This document shows, piece after piece, positions 31,070 through 40,544 of a stretch of DNA of 64,000 nucleotides (position 1 is the stretch's first letter; every line of letters starts with the position of its first letter). A program made the position numbers and the translations under genes. The notes under the pieces were generated by a model that worked only from the letters and a program-made list of their open reading frames with translations, searched no databases and was not told the DNA's origin. Source of the DNA: Sphingomonas sp. KR3-1 (GTDB lineage: Bacteria; Pseudomonadota; Alphaproteobacteria; Sphingomonadales; Sphingomonadaceae); NCBI RefSeq assembly GCF_040049295.1, contig NZ_JBDZDQ010000002.1, positions 558,001 to 622,000 on the forward strand, given 5' to 3'.

Positions 31070-31534
31070 TCAGCCGCTGGGACCGGGGCCGGTCTCGCCG
31101 GCAACCTTGATGTCTTCGGCCGAACCCGGGATGCGCGAGGGCTCGATGCTGTCGTCATCGCCGCCCGACTGGTTCGCCGCGTCCTTCTCGGCTTCGGACT
31201 GCGAGAAATCGGCTGCGCTGCGCTCATCGTCGGGGCCGGCGCTGACTTCGGCGAGCGGATCCTCCTCGCCGGTCTGGGGAATGCCCTGATCGTCCTCGAT
31301 GGGCGAACCGGGCCGCGGCGCCGAAGATGCGCCGGAACCGTCGACATTCGCGTCGTTCGTCCAGCGGCCGTCCGGTGTCGATGCGGTGCCGGTGACGTTG
31401 CGCGAATCCGCAGGTTCGAGTTCGCCGCCATGGCCCGGCGCCGGCGCATCCCCGCTCCAGCGTCCGTCCGGTGTATGGGCAGTCCCGGTCACGTTTCGCG
31501 AGTCCCCGGGCTCCAGTTCGCTTCCTCCGGCCAT
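31070..31534 (-). CDS. Acidic, repeat-containing disordered protein
   Basis: 154 residues, strongly acidic, no hydrophobic core. An internal duplication near the N terminus has the form GG-x-ELEP-x-DSRNVTGTA-x-TPDGRW at about residues 3-26 and 36-58. The rest (DDERSAADFSQSEAEKDAAN) is disordered. It is unrecognised; similar low-complexity acidic proteins are often desiccation or general-stress products. It is upstream of a DUF3606 gene on the same strand and divergent from xth. Confidence 0.6.
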   Translation of the reverse strand: MAGGSELEPGDSRNVTGTAHTPDGRWSGDAPAPGHGGELEPADSRNVTGTASTPDGRWTNDANVDGSGASSAPRPGSPIEDDQGIPQTGEEDPLAEVSAGPDDERSAADFSQSEAEKDAANQSGGDDDSIEPSRIPGSAEDIKVAGETGPGPSG

Positions 31535-31641
31535 TATCGCTCTCCATCAAACGCCGCATCGTGGCGGCCCGGCTTCAAAGCGCGCTGACGGCGCCGGGAG
31601 TTCCGGCGATGGCGTCCATCGGCGCGCGGCCAAGGGCGAGT

Positions 31642-31667
31642 GGAACGCGGGGCCGCTTCGAAACGTC
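31642..31667 (+). promoter_or_regulatory. EcfG-like promoter, possibly leaderless, for xth-ligase operon
   Basis: GGAAC (31642-31646), 17 nt, CGTC (31664-31667). The GTG start of the nuclease gene is only 8 bases downstream, so the mRNA may begin at or near the start codon. Confidence 0.45.
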
Positions 31668-31675
31668 TGTCCCGC

Positions 31676-32473
31676 GTGAAGATCGCGACCTACAATGTGA
31701 ACGGCGTCAACGGACGCCTACCGGTGCTGCTGCGCTGGCTGGAGGAACGCCAGCCCGACATCGTCGTGCTGCAGGAGCTCAAGGCACCGCAGGAGAAGTT
31801 TCCCGAAACGGCGATCCGCGACCTGGGCTATGAGGCGATCTGGCATGGCCAGAAGAGCTGGAACGGCGTCGCGATGCTCAGCCGGGTCGGCGAGATCCAC
31901 GAGACGCGCCGCGGCCTTCCGGACGATCCCGACGGCAGCCAGAGCCGCTATATCGAGGCGGCGGTCAATGGGCTGCTTATCGGCGGGCTCTATCTCCCCA
32001 ACGGCAATCCGCGGCCGGGCCCCAAGTTCGACTATAAATTGCGCTGGTTCGACAAGCTCATCGAGCATGCCGCGGGGCTGCTGGAATCGGGGCTGCCGGT
32101 GATGCTCGCCGGCGACTTCAACGTCATGCCGACCGAGCGCGATGTCTACAAGCCGGAGCGTTGGCTCGACGATGCGCTGTTCGCGCCCGAGGTGCGCGAG
32201 GCCTTTTTCCGGCTGACCGGGCAGGGCTGGACCGATGCGCTGCGCACGATCCATCCCGACGAGACCATCTACACCTTCTGGGATTATTTCCGGAACGCCT
32301 ATGGCCGCAATGCCGGCCTCAGGATCGATCACCTGCTGCTCAGCCCGATGCTGGCCGACCGGCTCGTCGACGCGCAGGTCGACATGCATGTCCGCGGCTG
32401 GGAAAAGACCAGCGATCATGCGCCGGTCTGGGTCGAGCTTTCCGACAAGCCCAAGCGCAAGCGGCGCCCGTGA
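31676..32473 (+). CDS. xth: Exodeoxyribonuclease III
   Basis: 265-residue class II AP endonuclease/3'-exonuclease. Motifs: KIATYNVNGVNGR (Asn), LQELKAPQEKFP (metal-binding Glu), GLYLPNGN (Tyr), AGDFNVMP (Asp-Asn), and KTSDHAPVW (catalytic Asp-His). The GTG at 31676 is taken as start because VKIATYN is the normal N terminus; the upstream frame is promoter sequence. The stop overlaps the ligase start (GTGA). Together they could carry out incision and sealing in base-excision repair. Confidence 0.93.
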   Translation: MKIATYNVNGVNGRLPVLLRWLEERQPDIVVLQELKAPQEKFPETAIRDLGYEAIWHGQKSWNGVAMLSRVGEIHETRRGLPDDPDGSQSRYIEAAVNGLLIGGLYLPNGNPRPGPKFDYKLRWFDKLIEHAAGLLESGLPVMLAGDFNVMPTERDVYKPERWLDDALFAPEVREAFFRLTGQGWTDALRTIHPDETIYTFWDYFRNAYGRNAGLRIDHLLLSPMLADRLVDAQVDMHVRGWEKTSDHAPVWVELSDKPKRKRRP

Positions 32474-33498
32474 CCGACAAGCCGCATCCGCTCGCCGACA
32501 CGGTGCCGATGGAGGCGAAGCTCGTCGAGGCGTTGCCCGTGCAGGGCGCGTTTCAGTTCGAGCCCAAATGGGACGGCTTTCGCGCGATCGCCTCGCGCCT
32601 GGGCGGCCATGTCGAGCTGCGCTCCAAATCGGGCAAGTCGCTGGCGCGCTATTTCCCCGAGATCGTGGCGGCGCTGCTCGCGACCCGGTCCGACGACTAT
32701 GTGCTCGACGGCGAGCTGATCCTGCCGATGGACGGCATCCTGTCCTTCGACGCGCTGCAGGCCCGGCTGCATCCGGCCGAAAGCCGGATCCTGCGCTTGT
32801 CGCACGAGACGCCGGCGCAATTGATGCTGTTCGACTGTCTCGCGCTGGGTGGCACGGTACTGACCGACCGGCCGCTCGCCGAACGCCGCGCGGCACTCGA
32901 GCGGTTCCATGCGCGTGACGGCAGCGCGATGCTGCTGCTCTCGCCCCACGCCTCCGACCTGGCGGGCGCGCAGGCCTGGCTCGCCGCCAGCGGCGGGGCT
33001 CTCGACGGGGTCATCGCCAAGCCGCTCGACCAGCCCTATCGGCCCGGCGAGCGCGCGATGCTCAAGGTCAAGCAGCACCGCACCGCGGACTGCGTCGTCG
33101 GGGGCTTTCGCCGTGCCAAGGACAGCCAGTTGGTCGCTTCGCTGCTGCTCGGGCTCTATGATGAGGCCGGGCTGCTCAACCATGTCGGCTTCACCTCGGC
33201 GCTTGCGAAGCAGGATCGTGCGGCGCTGACCGAGCGGCTGGACGCGCTGATCGCGCCGCCCGGCTTCACCGGCAAGGCACCCGGCGGGCCCAGCCGGTGG
33301 AACGACGGCAAGGAAAGCGAATGGCTGCCGCTCAAGCCGGAGCTGGTCGTCGAGGTGAGCTTCGACCAGGTCACCGGCGAGCGCTTTCGCCACGGCACCG
33401 GCCTTGTGCGCTGGCGGCCGGACAAGGCGCCCCGGCAATGCCGCATGGAGCAACTCGACTATGCGCTGCGGCCTTCCGAGCTGGCGGATATCCGCTAG
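32470..33498 (+). CDS. ATP-dependent DNA ligase (LigC-like)
   Basis: 342-residue ligase with nucleotidyltransferase and OB-fold domains only. KWDGFR supplies the adenylated Lys (about residue 33), followed by DGELILP, FDCLALGG, GVIAKPLDQPYRPG and LKVKQHRTADCVVGG. It is distinct from the LigD at 10.9 kb. The GTG start overlaps the exonuclease III stop, so the two are translationally coupled. Such ligases act in base-excision repair or alternative end joining. Confidence 0.92.
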   Translation: MTDKPHPLADTVPMEAKLVEALPVQGAFQFEPKWDGFRAIASRLGGHVELRSKSGKSLARYFPEIVAALLATRSDDYVLDGELILPMDGILSFDALQARLHPAESRILRLSHETPAQLMLFDCLALGGTVLTDRPLAERRAALERFHARDGSAMLLLSPHASDLAGAQAWLAASGGALDGVIAKPLDQPYRPGERAMLKVKQHRTADCVVGGFRRAKDSQLVASLLLGLYDEAGLLNHVGFTSALAKQDRAALTERLDALIAPPGFTGKAPGGPSRWNDGKESEWLPLKPELVVEVSFDQVTGERFRHGTGLVRWRPDKAPRQCRMEQLDYALRPSELADIR

Positions 33499-33592
33499 CC
33501 GGGCTCGGGAACCGTCATTCGCCAAGGGGTTGCGCCCAGGGAACATCACGGCTCTGTAACGCTTTCATATTCAAAGCCGCGAAGGCGCGGAA

Positions 33593-35119
33593 ATGCGGGA
33601 TACGAAATTGGCATCATCGAATGAGCTGCCGGAGCTTGCCTCGACCGGCATCGCGGGGCTGGACACGATCCTGAAGGGCGGACTGACCCCACACCGCATG
33701 TATCTCGTCGAGGGTACGCCCGGCACCGGAAAGACGACGCTTGGCCTCGCCTTCTTGTTGGCGGGAGCCGAACGCGGCGAGCCGGGGTTGTACATCACCC
33801 TTGCCGAGACCGAGACCGAGCTGCGCGGGGTCGCCAACACCCATGGTTGGTCGCTCGATCCGATCACCTTGTTTGAGATGGTGCCGGCCGACGGATTTAG
33901 CGACGAGCAGGAGCAGACGCTACTTCATCCCAGCGAAGTCGAGCTCGGCGAGACGATCCGCAACATCATGGCCAAGGTCGGCGAATTGCGGCCGAGCCGC
34001 GTCGTGCTGGACAGCCTGTCGGAGCTTCGTCTCCTCGCCCAAAGTCCGATCCGCTACCGACGTCAGATCCTGGCGCTCAAGCATTTCTTCTCGACCCAGC
34101 AATGCTCGGTCTTGTTCCTCGACGACAAGAGCGGCAGCGAGAGCGATCTGCAGCTTCACAGCATCGCGCACGGCGTGATCTCGCTCGAGCAGACGCTGTC
34201 CGGGTTCGGCGCCCAACGCCGGCGGCTTCACATCGTGAAGATGCGCGGCGCCAGCTACCGTGGGGGCTATCACGATTTCGAGATCGAGCGTGGAGGGCTC
34301 TCCGTTTTCCCGCGGCTCGTGGCGTCCGAGCACTCGGTTCTCGAGCAGCGGCCGACGGTGTCCACGGGATCGACCGAGCTCGACCTGTTACTCGGCGGCG
34401 GGCTCGTGCCGGGCACCTCGACCCTGCTCACCGGCCCCGCCGGCGTCGGCAAGACCACGGCATCGGTGCAGTGCATGGTGACCGCGCTCGAACGTGGCGA
34501 CAAGGCGGCCTATTTCCTGTTCGACGAGCGCCTGCCGACGTTGCTGACCCGCAGCGCCAATCTCGGCATGGACCTCCAACCCTATATCGATTCCGGCCAT
34601 CTCGAACTGCGCGCGGTCGATCCCGCGGAAATGTCGCCGGGCGAGTTCGCCGGGGCGATCCGCGGCGCGGTTGAGGAGCTGGACGCGCGGGTGATCGTGA
34701 TCGACAGCCTCAACGCCTATCTCCAGTCCATGCCCAGCGAGCAGTTCCTCGTGCTGCAGATGCACGAGCTGCTGACCTATCTTGGCCAGAAGGGCATCGT
34801 TACCGTCCTGATTCTCGGGCTCCACGGCGTGATGGGCGATATCCGCTCCGACGTGGATCTCAGCTACCTGTCCGACACGGTGGTCCAGCTTCGATATTTC
34901 GAAGCCGAAGGCCAGGTGCGCCAGGCCATTTCCGTCATCAAGACGCGGACCGCGCAGCATGAACGGACGATCCGCGAATTCCAGATCGGCGCAAGCGGGC
35001 TGCAAGTCGGCGAGCCGCTGCGGCAGTTTCAAGGTGTCCTGACCGGAGTTCCGACCTTCTCGGGCGAAGGCAAGGCGCTGATGGCGAGCCGAATGGGAAC
35101 GCGGGACCGTCAGGGCTGA
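33593..35119 (+). CDS. KaiC-like double RecA-fold ATPase
   Basis: 508 residues with two KaiC domains: domain 1 has EGTPGTGKTTLGLAFL (Walker A, about residue 41) and VVLDSLSELRLL (Walker B); domain 2 has TGPAGVGKTTASVQCM (about residue 280) and VIVIDSLNAYLQS. KaiC-like proteins outside cyanobacteria act in stress and signalling rather than a clock. No kaiA/kaiB is nearby. The gene ends one base before a hybrid histidine kinase, a pairing that suggests a signalling module in which the ATPase's phosphorylation state is read by, or controls, the kinase. Confidence 0.88.
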   Translation: MRDTKLASSNELPELASTGIAGLDTILKGGLTPHRMYLVEGTPGTGKTTLGLAFLLAGAERGEPGLYITLAETETELRGVANTHGWSLDPITLFEMVPADGFSDEQEQTLLHPSEVELGETIRNIMAKVGELRPSRVVLDSLSELRLLAQSPIRYRRQILALKHFFSTQQCSVLFLDDKSGSESDLQLHSIAHGVISLEQTLSGFGAQRRRLHIVKMRGASYRGGYHDFEIERGGLSVFPRLVASEHSVLEQRPTVSTGSTELDLLLGGGLVPGTSTLLTGPAGVGKTTASVQCMVTALERGDKAAYFLFDERLPTLLTRSANLGMDLQPYIDSGHLELRAVDPAEMSPGEFAGAIRGAVEELDARVIVIDSLNAYLQSMPSEQFLVLQMHELLTYLGQKGIVTVLILGLHGVMGDIRSDVDLSYLSDTVVQLRYFEAEGQVRQAISVIKTRTAQHERTIREFQIGASGLQVGEPLRQFQGVLTGVPTFSGEGKALMASRMGTRDRQG

Positions 35120-35120
35120 G

Positions 35121-37094
35121 ATGCACGAACGCGTCCTGATCCTTGCGCCACGTGGGCGGGACGCCGCGATTGCCGCCGAACTGCTCGGCCGCAATGACAT
35201 CCGCTGCCACATCTGCGCGGACCAGGCCGGCCTTCTGGTCGAGATGACCGCCGGTGCGGGAGCAGTACTGCTTACCGAAGAAGCGCTCGCTGCAAGCGAT
35301 ACCAGCGCGCTTGCCGAATGGGTGACGGCCCAGCCGACATGGGCCGACATCCCGTTCGTGGTGCTCGCCAACGGCACGACCGCGCCGCGCACGCAGGCGG
35401 CGGCGAAGCGCCTCGCCGAACTGGGCAATGTCGTCCTGCTCGAACGCCCGCTCCATGCCGAGGCGATGCTCGGGGCGATCCGCTCGGCGCTCAAGGCGCG
35501 AACGCGGCAATATCAACTGCGCGATGCGGCCAGCACGCTCGAAAAGGCGGTCGTAGACCGGACGCGCGACCTGGAAGATGCGCGCGCCAGCCTCGAGATC
35601 GCGCTCGATGCTGCGGAGATGGGAAGCTGGGACATCGATCTCGCGACCGGCCAGGCCAGGCGCACGCTTCGCCATGACGAGATTTTCGGCTACCCGGCAT
35701 TGCTTCCGAGCTGGAACGTCGAGACCTTCCTGTCGCATGTCGATCCGGCACAACGCGACGCAGTCGCCGGCGCGCTCGACCTGGCGGTGCAAAGCGGCTC
35801 GCTCGAGATCGAATGCGGCATCACCGACGCCAATGGTCGCGGCCGTTGGCTCGTCATCAAGGGCCGCGTGCGCTACAGTCCGGAAGGGGTTCCGACGCGG
35901 ATGGCCGGCGTGGTTTCGGACGTGACCGACCGCAAGGAAGCAGACGCGCAACTCGCCCAGGCCCAGAAGATGGATGCGGTCGGGCAGCTCACCGGCGGTG
36001 TCGCCCACGACTTCAACAATCTGCTTACGCCGATCGTCGGCAGCCTCGATCTCATTCGCCGGCATCACGCCGACGATCCGCGCACCCAGCGCATGATCGC
36101 GGGCGCACTCGAGGCCGCGGAGCGCGCGGCGACGCTTACCCAACGGCTGCTGGCCTTCGCCCGGCGGCAGGCCCTCCAGCCGCAGGCGGTCGACGTTGGC
36201 GCGCTCATCGAGGGCATCGTCGACCTCATCCGGCGCACATTGGGGCCGTCAATCTCCATAGTGCTCGAGGCACCCCCTCGGCTCAGCGCGGCGCGCGTCG
36301 ATCCGAACCAGCTCGAGCTCGCTTTGCTCAACCTGTCGATAAACGCGCGGGACGCGATGCCCGGCGGCGGAAAGCTGACCCTGTCGGTTGCCGAAGTCGC
36401 GGTGGACCACCGCAATGCGCTCGGTCTCGGCGCCGGTGAGTATCTGTGTATGACGGTCACCGATACCGGTACCGGCATGGACCGCGCCACGCTGGAGCGG
36501 GCCACCGAGCCGTTCTTCTCGACCAAGGGCGTGGGGAAGGGCACTGGTCTCGGCCTGTCGATGGTCCATGGCCTCGCCGCCCAGTCCGGGGGAACCTTGA
36601 CGATCGAGAGCGAGATCGGCGTCGGGACGTCGATACAATTGTGGCTGCCGACCACCGACGAGAAGCCTGCAAATGCGATTCACCACGCGGTCGATCCTGT
36701 CCGCGCACGCGCCGCGGCACGAGTGCTGTTGGTGGATGATGAGGATCTCGTCCGTTCGGCGACAGCGGATATGCTGCGCGATCTCGGCTATGTCGTCGTC
36801 GAGGCCTCCTCGGCGAGCCAGGCGCTGTCGGCGCTGCGTTCGGGCATCGAAGCAGATATCCTCGTCAGCGACTATCTGATGCCGTCGATGACCGGCGGCC
36901 AGCTCATCACGGAGCTCCGTGCGACGGGAAATCGCATACCCGCGCTCCTGGTCACCGGCTACGCGGCCGCGGGTAGCGATGTGCCAGGCGACGTCGTCCG
37001 GCTCGCCAAACCGTTTCGCCAATCGGATCTCGCCAAGCAGGTGGATGAATTGCTCGGCGCTTCGCGCTCGCGGGTCTCGCCACTGCCGGCCTAG
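35121..37094 (+). CDS. Hybrid histidine kinase with C-terminal receiver
   Basis: 657 residues, no membrane helix. Order: a degenerate receiver-like N domain (1-120, [20 protein letters not shown]), a coiled-coil linker, a PAS domain (~155-275), HisKA with AHDFNNLL (His near 295), HATPase_c ([11 protein letters not shown] as N box; [16 protein letters not shown]), and a REC domain (~535-650) with VLLVDDED and the phospho-acceptor Asp in LVSDYLMP. Cytosolic sensing is likely. Start ATG is one base after the KaiC gene's stop, so they are co-expressed. Confidence 0.9.
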   Translation: MHERVLILAPRGRDAAIAAELLGRNDIRCHICADQAGLLVEMTAGAGAVLLTEEALAASDTSALAEWVTAQPTWADIPFVVLANGTTAPRTQAAAKRLAELGNVVLLERPLHAEAMLGAIRSALKARTRQYQLRDAASTLEKAVVDRTRDLEDARASLEIALDAAEMGSWDIDLATGQARRTLRHDEIFGYPALLPSWNVETFLSHVDPAQRDAVAGALDLAVQSGSLEIECGITDANGRGRWLVIKGRVRYSPEGVPTRMAGVVSDVTDRKEADAQLAQAQKMDAVGQLTGGVAHDFNNLLTPIVGSLDLIRRHHADDPRTQRMIAGALEAAERAATLTQRLLAFARRQALQPQAVDVGALIEGIVDLIRRTLGPSISIVLEAPPRLSAARVDPNQLELALLNLSINARDAMPGGGKLTLSVAEVAVDHRNALGLGAGEYLCMTVTDTGTGMDRATLERATEPFFSTKGVGKGTGLGLSMVHGLAAQSGGTLTIESEIGVGTSIQLWLPTTDEKPANAIHHAVDPVRARAAARVLLVDDEDLVRSATADMLRDLGYVVVEASSASQALSALRSGIEADILVSDYLMPSMTGGQLITELRATGNRIPALLVTGYAAAGSDVPGDVVRLAKPFRQSDLAKQVDELLGASRSRVSPLPA

Positions 37095-37433
37095 CGCAGT
37101 CGGCGATACCTTTCGCCAGCAACAGGTGCGAGACGTGGCGCGCGCAGATCTCCGCGGGATCGCTGCGCGGAGATGACGGACGGCCGACAATTCTACCTGG
37201 AGGGATCGTCGAAACGCTAGGTGCGACATGCCCGCCGCCGCGCTCCCCGGTCGCGCCCGCTATGCTGTGGCGCGTCGCCGGCTTGCCGATTTATTTCGAG
37301 CGGCATGCGCCCGCGTTCGATTTCAACGGGTTATAGCTTCACAATCCGCCGCACGAGGGAACGCGTCCTGTCGATCTCGCATCGACAGATGACGTGCGCC
37401 TGCAAGACGCGCGGCGCTACCGAGAGGAACTTC
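37095..37433. other. Non-coding gap with perfect inverted repeat
   Basis: 339 bases without a convincing gene. Contains an 8-bp perfect inverted repeat CTGTCGAT-ctcgc-ATCGACAG at 37368-37388, 46 bp upstream of the next gene's start; it could be an operator or an RNA hairpin. A GGAAC at 37358-37362 lacks a matching -10. Confidence 0.45.
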
Positions 37434-37739
37434 ATGAAGCTCTATATTCTTGCCGTGCTCGCGACCGTCGCCAGCACCGGCGCGATCGCGCAGGATCGCC
37501 AGTCCTCGCCGCACAACCCGGCGATGAAGGACAGCCGCGTCCATGCGGTCGCGCGTCCGGCGCGCGGGCACAGCTCGTTCACCCAGAGCCAGGCCCGGGG
37601 GCGCATCGCCAAGGCCGGCTTCACCAACATCAGCGGCCTTCGCAAGAACAATGACGGCGTCTGGCAGGGCCGCGCGATGAAGCGCCGCCATGCCGTGACG
37701 GTGATGCTCGACTTCAAGGGCAACGTCACCTCGCGCTGA
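37434..37739 (+). CDS. Secreted PepSY-like protein
   Basis: 101 residues. Cleavable signal peptide MKLYILAVLATVASTGAIAQ, then SQARGRIAKAGFTNISGL and a DGVWQGRAMKRRHAVTVMLDFKGNV strand pattern typical of PepSY domains, which often inhibit proteases or act in the periplasm. GAGAGGAA precedes the ATG at 37434. 26 bases separate it from the glycine-zipper stress protein, so they are likely co-transcribed. Confidence 0.78.
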   Translation: MKLYILAVLATVASTGAIAQDRQSSPHNPAMKDSRVHAVARPARGHSSFTQSQARGRIAKAGFTNISGLRKNNDGVWQGRAMKRRHAVTVMLDFKGNVTSR

Positions 37740-37765
37740 TCCACCGCATTTCAGGAGCATTGAAC

Positions 37766-38395
37766 ATGACCAGGACCATCACACGCCTGTTCGACGACTA
37801 TTCGGACGCGCAGACCGCCGTGACCGAACTCGAGCGCATCGGCGTTCCCCATGACGATCTGAGCATCGTCGCGAACAATGCCCATGGCACGCACGGTGCC
37901 GATCGCGCCGATAACGACGGCATTAATGACGATGGCGACGTCACGCGCGGCGCCTCCGCCGGCGCCGCCATCGGCGGCGTCGGCGGCCTGCTCGCCGGTC
38001 TCGGGCTTCTCGCCATTCCCGGCCTTGGACCGATCGTGGCCGCGGGCTGGCTGGCATCGACTGCCGTTGGAGCCGCTATTGGCGGCGTCGGCGGCGCGGC
38101 CACCGGCGGCATTGTCGGCGCGCTGAAGAATGCGGGCCACAGCGACGAGGAAGCCGGCGTCTACGCCGAGGGCGTGCGCCGTGGCGGCACCCTCGTCAGC
38201 GCGCGCGTCGAAGACGCTCTCGTCGGCGAGACCGAAGCGGTGCTCGACGGCAATCGTGGTGTCAGCGCCGACACGCGCGGATCGGACTATAAGCAGTCCG
38301 GCTGGACCGGCTTCGACCCGGATGCCGCGCCGTACAGCGCCGGCGAGATCGACAGCCACCGGGCGGCCTATCGCCGCGAGCCGGCGGCGATGTGA
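37766..38395 (+). CDS. General stress protein (17M/YflT-like) with glycine zipper
   Basis: 209 residues. N-terminal ~45 (MTRTITRLFDDYSDAQTAVT... IGVPHDDLSIV) match the general-stress 17M fold. The middle has two glycine-zipper hydrophobic helices (AAIGGVGGLLAGLGLLAIPG and VGAAIGGVGGAATGGIVGAL), then a soluble C-terminal part ending in a Tyr/Asp-rich tail. Probably membrane-associated and stress-induced. TCAGGAG precedes the ATG at 37766. A strong hairpin follows the stop. Confidence 0.8.
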   Translation: MTRTITRLFDDYSDAQTAVTELERIGVPHDDLSIVANNAHGTHGADRADNDGINDDGDVTRGASAGAAIGGVGGLLAGLGLLAIPGLGPIVAAGWLASTAVGAAIGGVGGAATGGIVGALKNAGHSDEEAGVYAEGVRRGGTLVSARVEDALVGETEAVLDGNRGVSADTRGSDYKQSGWTGFDPDAAPYSAGEIDSHRAAYRREPAAM

Positions 38396-38404
38396 TCGAT
38401 GATC

Positions 38405-38432
38405 AGGAGGCCGGCCATCACGCCGGCCTCCT
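38405..38432 (+). terminator. Hairpin terminator after glycine-zipper stress gene
   Basis: Perfect 11-bp stem AGGAGGCCGGC / GCCGGCCTCCT with a six-base loop, 9 bases after the stop; only a short TTAC follows. Confidence 0.6.
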
Positions 38433-38632
38433 TACTCAACGCATTGCCGTACGAACGCAGGACCCGGCGCGCGGCACCGGCGCCTCCAGTCCGGGTCAAC
38501 CGACCTGACTGCCGTTAGCTGGCGAGGTTTGCGCCTTCGGATTTGGCTATGCCGTGCGGCGCGCCGGTGCCGCGAATGCGGGAGGGTATCCCGACGTGAT
38601 GAACGTCGCGGCGATTGATCGGTTAGCACCTG

Positions 38633-39925
38633 ATGTCGGACATCTTTTCCTGGCCTCCGGAGCCCTATATATCGGCGCTGGTCGGGATCGGCGTGCTGAT
38701 CGCGCTCGTCGCATGGCTGCCGCTTGCCTTGAAAAGGCTGCCACTGTCGCTTCCGATCGTCTGCATCGCGATCGGTGCTGCCTTGGGCCATTATGCGCCG
38801 ACCCCGGTGGTGCCCTTGCCCAGCGCGCATCCGGTCTTCGTCGAGCACTTCACCGAGCTCGTGGTCATCATCGCGCTGATGGGGGCCGGGTTGAAGATCG
38901 ATCGGGTGTTCGGCTGGAAACGCTGGGCAGTCACCTGGCGCCTCCTGGGTCCCACGATGCTCCTGACCATCGCCGGGGTTACAATGATCGGAGTTTGGGT
39001 CCTTGGTCTGCCGCTCCCGCTCGCCATCCTGCTCGGCGGTGTCATGGCGCCGACCGACCCGGTGCTTGCTGCCGACGTCCAGGTCGGTCCCCCCAGGTCG
39101 GGCGAAGAGGATGAAGTGCGTTTCGGGCTCACCTCCGAGGCGGGCCTGAACGATGGACTGGCTTTTCCGTTCGTCAATCTCGCGGTAGCGCTGGCGGCAG
39201 CGAGCGTCACGGGCGAAGCCTGGGCGACGAAATGGGTCCTCCATAGCGTGATCTGGGAAATCGTTGCGGGGGCCGGGATCGGCTGGCTCGTCGGCCAGTT
39301 GTTCGGATGGATCACGTTCCACATCCCGGCCGAGAGCAAGCTGGCGCAGACCGGCGACGGCGTGATCGCGATCGCGGCGACGCTGATCATCTACGGACTC
39401 TGCGAGATGGCGCAGAGCTATGGCTTCCTCGGCGTCTTCGTCGCCGCCATGGCCATTCGGCATGCGCATCGCAGCCACGAGTTCCAGCGCGAAATGCACG
39501 ACTTCACCGAGCAGATCGAGCGGATTGCAATGATGGCGGGCCTGTTGCTGTTCGGGGGCGCACTGGTGAGCGGCCTCCTGGCGCCGCTCGGCTGGCCGGA
39601 GATACTTGCCGCCGGCATCATCTTGCTCGTGGTTCGGCCGGTGGCCGGCGCGATAGGTCTTCTCGGCTTCAAGGCCGGACGCAGCGAAAAGCTGACCTTG
39701 GCCTTTTTCGGGATTCGCGGCGTCGGCTCCTTCTACTATCTCGCTTACGGCCTGAACCATATGGAAGACGGAGATCAGAGCCGGCTCTGGGCGTTGTTGA
39801 GCCTGGTGGTCCTGGTCTCGGTTCTTCTGCACGGGCTTACGGTCACGCCGGTTATGCGGTCGCTCGACCGCCACCACGGGCGCGATCCGGATGCGGACGA
39901 AAGCTCCCCCGGCCACGCCGCCTAG
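38633..39925 (+). CDS. Cation:proton antiporter (CPA1 family)
   Basis: 430-residue inner-membrane Na+/H+ or K+/H+ exchanger with about 12 helices. Hallmarks: VMAPTDPVLAADV (the TDP unwound-helix motif), SEAGLNDGLAFPFVN (the ND cation-binding pair), and FFGIRGVGSFYYLAYGL near the end. It stands alone after the stress genes. Homologues confer salt or pH tolerance; ion specificity cannot be read from sequence. Confidence 0.9.
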   Translation: MSDIFSWPPEPYISALVGIGVLIALVAWLPLALKRLPLSLPIVCIAIGAALGHYAPTPVVPLPSAHPVFVEHFTELVVIIALMGAGLKIDRVFGWKRWAVTWRLLGPTMLLTIAGVTMIGVWVLGLPLPLAILLGGVMAPTDPVLAADVQVGPPRSGEEDEVRFGLTSEAGLNDGLAFPFVNLAVALAAASVTGEAWATKWVLHSVIWEIVAGAGIGWLVGQLFGWITFHIPAESKLAQTGDGVIAIAATLIIYGLCEMAQSYGFLGVFVAAMAIRHAHRSHEFQREMHDFTEQIERIAMMAGLLLFGGALVSGLLAPLGWPEILAAGIILLVVRPVAGAIGLLGFKAGRSEKLTLAFFGIRGVGSFYYLAYGLNHMEDGDQSRLWALLSLVVLVSVLLHGLTVTPVMRSLDRHHGRDPDADESSPGHAA

Positions 39926-40247
39926 CAGAAATTACTTCCGTCATGCGCCCCTCTCGCAGGGCTGAACCACGGCGCGATATCGCTGTGCCCTGCGGTCTCG
40001 CATAGCGGACATCGCGCGAGCGCGATGGCGTTTTCTGTCCGCGTCCGCGGACTGGCGGGGTGGGCGTCGCATCCCTTTGGTCCCGCCGCGGCGCGCCGCA
40101 AGCCGGGCTTTGCCCGGCTCCTCCCCTGCGTTGCGGCCCTGCGGGTGCGTCCCGCCTCGTCCGGCGGGACCGGCGGTCCTGCTCCTGCCGCCCACCCCGC
40201 CATTCCGGCCCGGGTCGCGGTGTTTTGAGCAGGAGGAGGGCAGGGCG
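39926..40247. other. GC-rich non-coding stretch with hairpin, possible mobile-element remnant
   Basis: About 320 bases between the antiporter and a small regulator gene. It contains a perfect hairpin AGCCGGGC-ttt-GCCCGGCT at 40101-40119 and several open but unconvincing frames on both strands (GC-driven). Its composition and the following genes suggest the edge of an integrated element; no integrase remains visible. Confidence 0.4.
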
Positions 40248-40481
40248 TTGCGCCTGAACCGCAAGGACCGTGTCCGCTTGGCACGGTTGGAGGCCGCTGT
40301 GGCAACGATGGAGGACACCACACGCGAGATATTCCTGATGCTCCGGGTGGACGGTCTTGCCTATCCCGAGATCGGCGCGCGGCTCGGGCTGTCCGTCGCC
40401 GAGGTCGAGCGAGGCTTCGTCGAGGCGATGGTGCATCTGACTCGCTTCATGGACGAAGCGGAGCGCGGGGAGGGCGACTGA
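40248..40481 (+). CDS. Sigma-70 region 4-like mini-regulator
   Basis: 77-residue protein consisting almost only of a sigma region-4-type helix-turn-helix: LEAAVATMEDTTREIFLMLR then LAYPEIGARLGLSVAEVERGFV. It lacks region 2, so it cannot be a complete sigma factor; it may act as a DNA-binding adaptor. TTG is chosen as start because AGGAGGAGG lies 9-11 bases upstream. Such proteins occur in sphingomonad mobile regions. The next gene starts 63 bases later. Confidence 0.65.
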   Translation: MRLNRKDRVRLARLEAAVATMEDTTREIFLMLRVDGLAYPEIGARLGLSVAEVERGFVEAMVHLTRFMDEAERGEGD

Positions 40482-40544
40482 ACGCCTTTGGACCCGATGG
40501 GTCTTGCCATCTCGGCTTTGCCTGCCACAGGTTGCGGAAACACC

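Noticed and set aside
37358..37380. EcfG promoter upstream of the PepSY-like gene
   Set aside because: GGAAC is present but the -10 position reads CATC, not CGTT-like.
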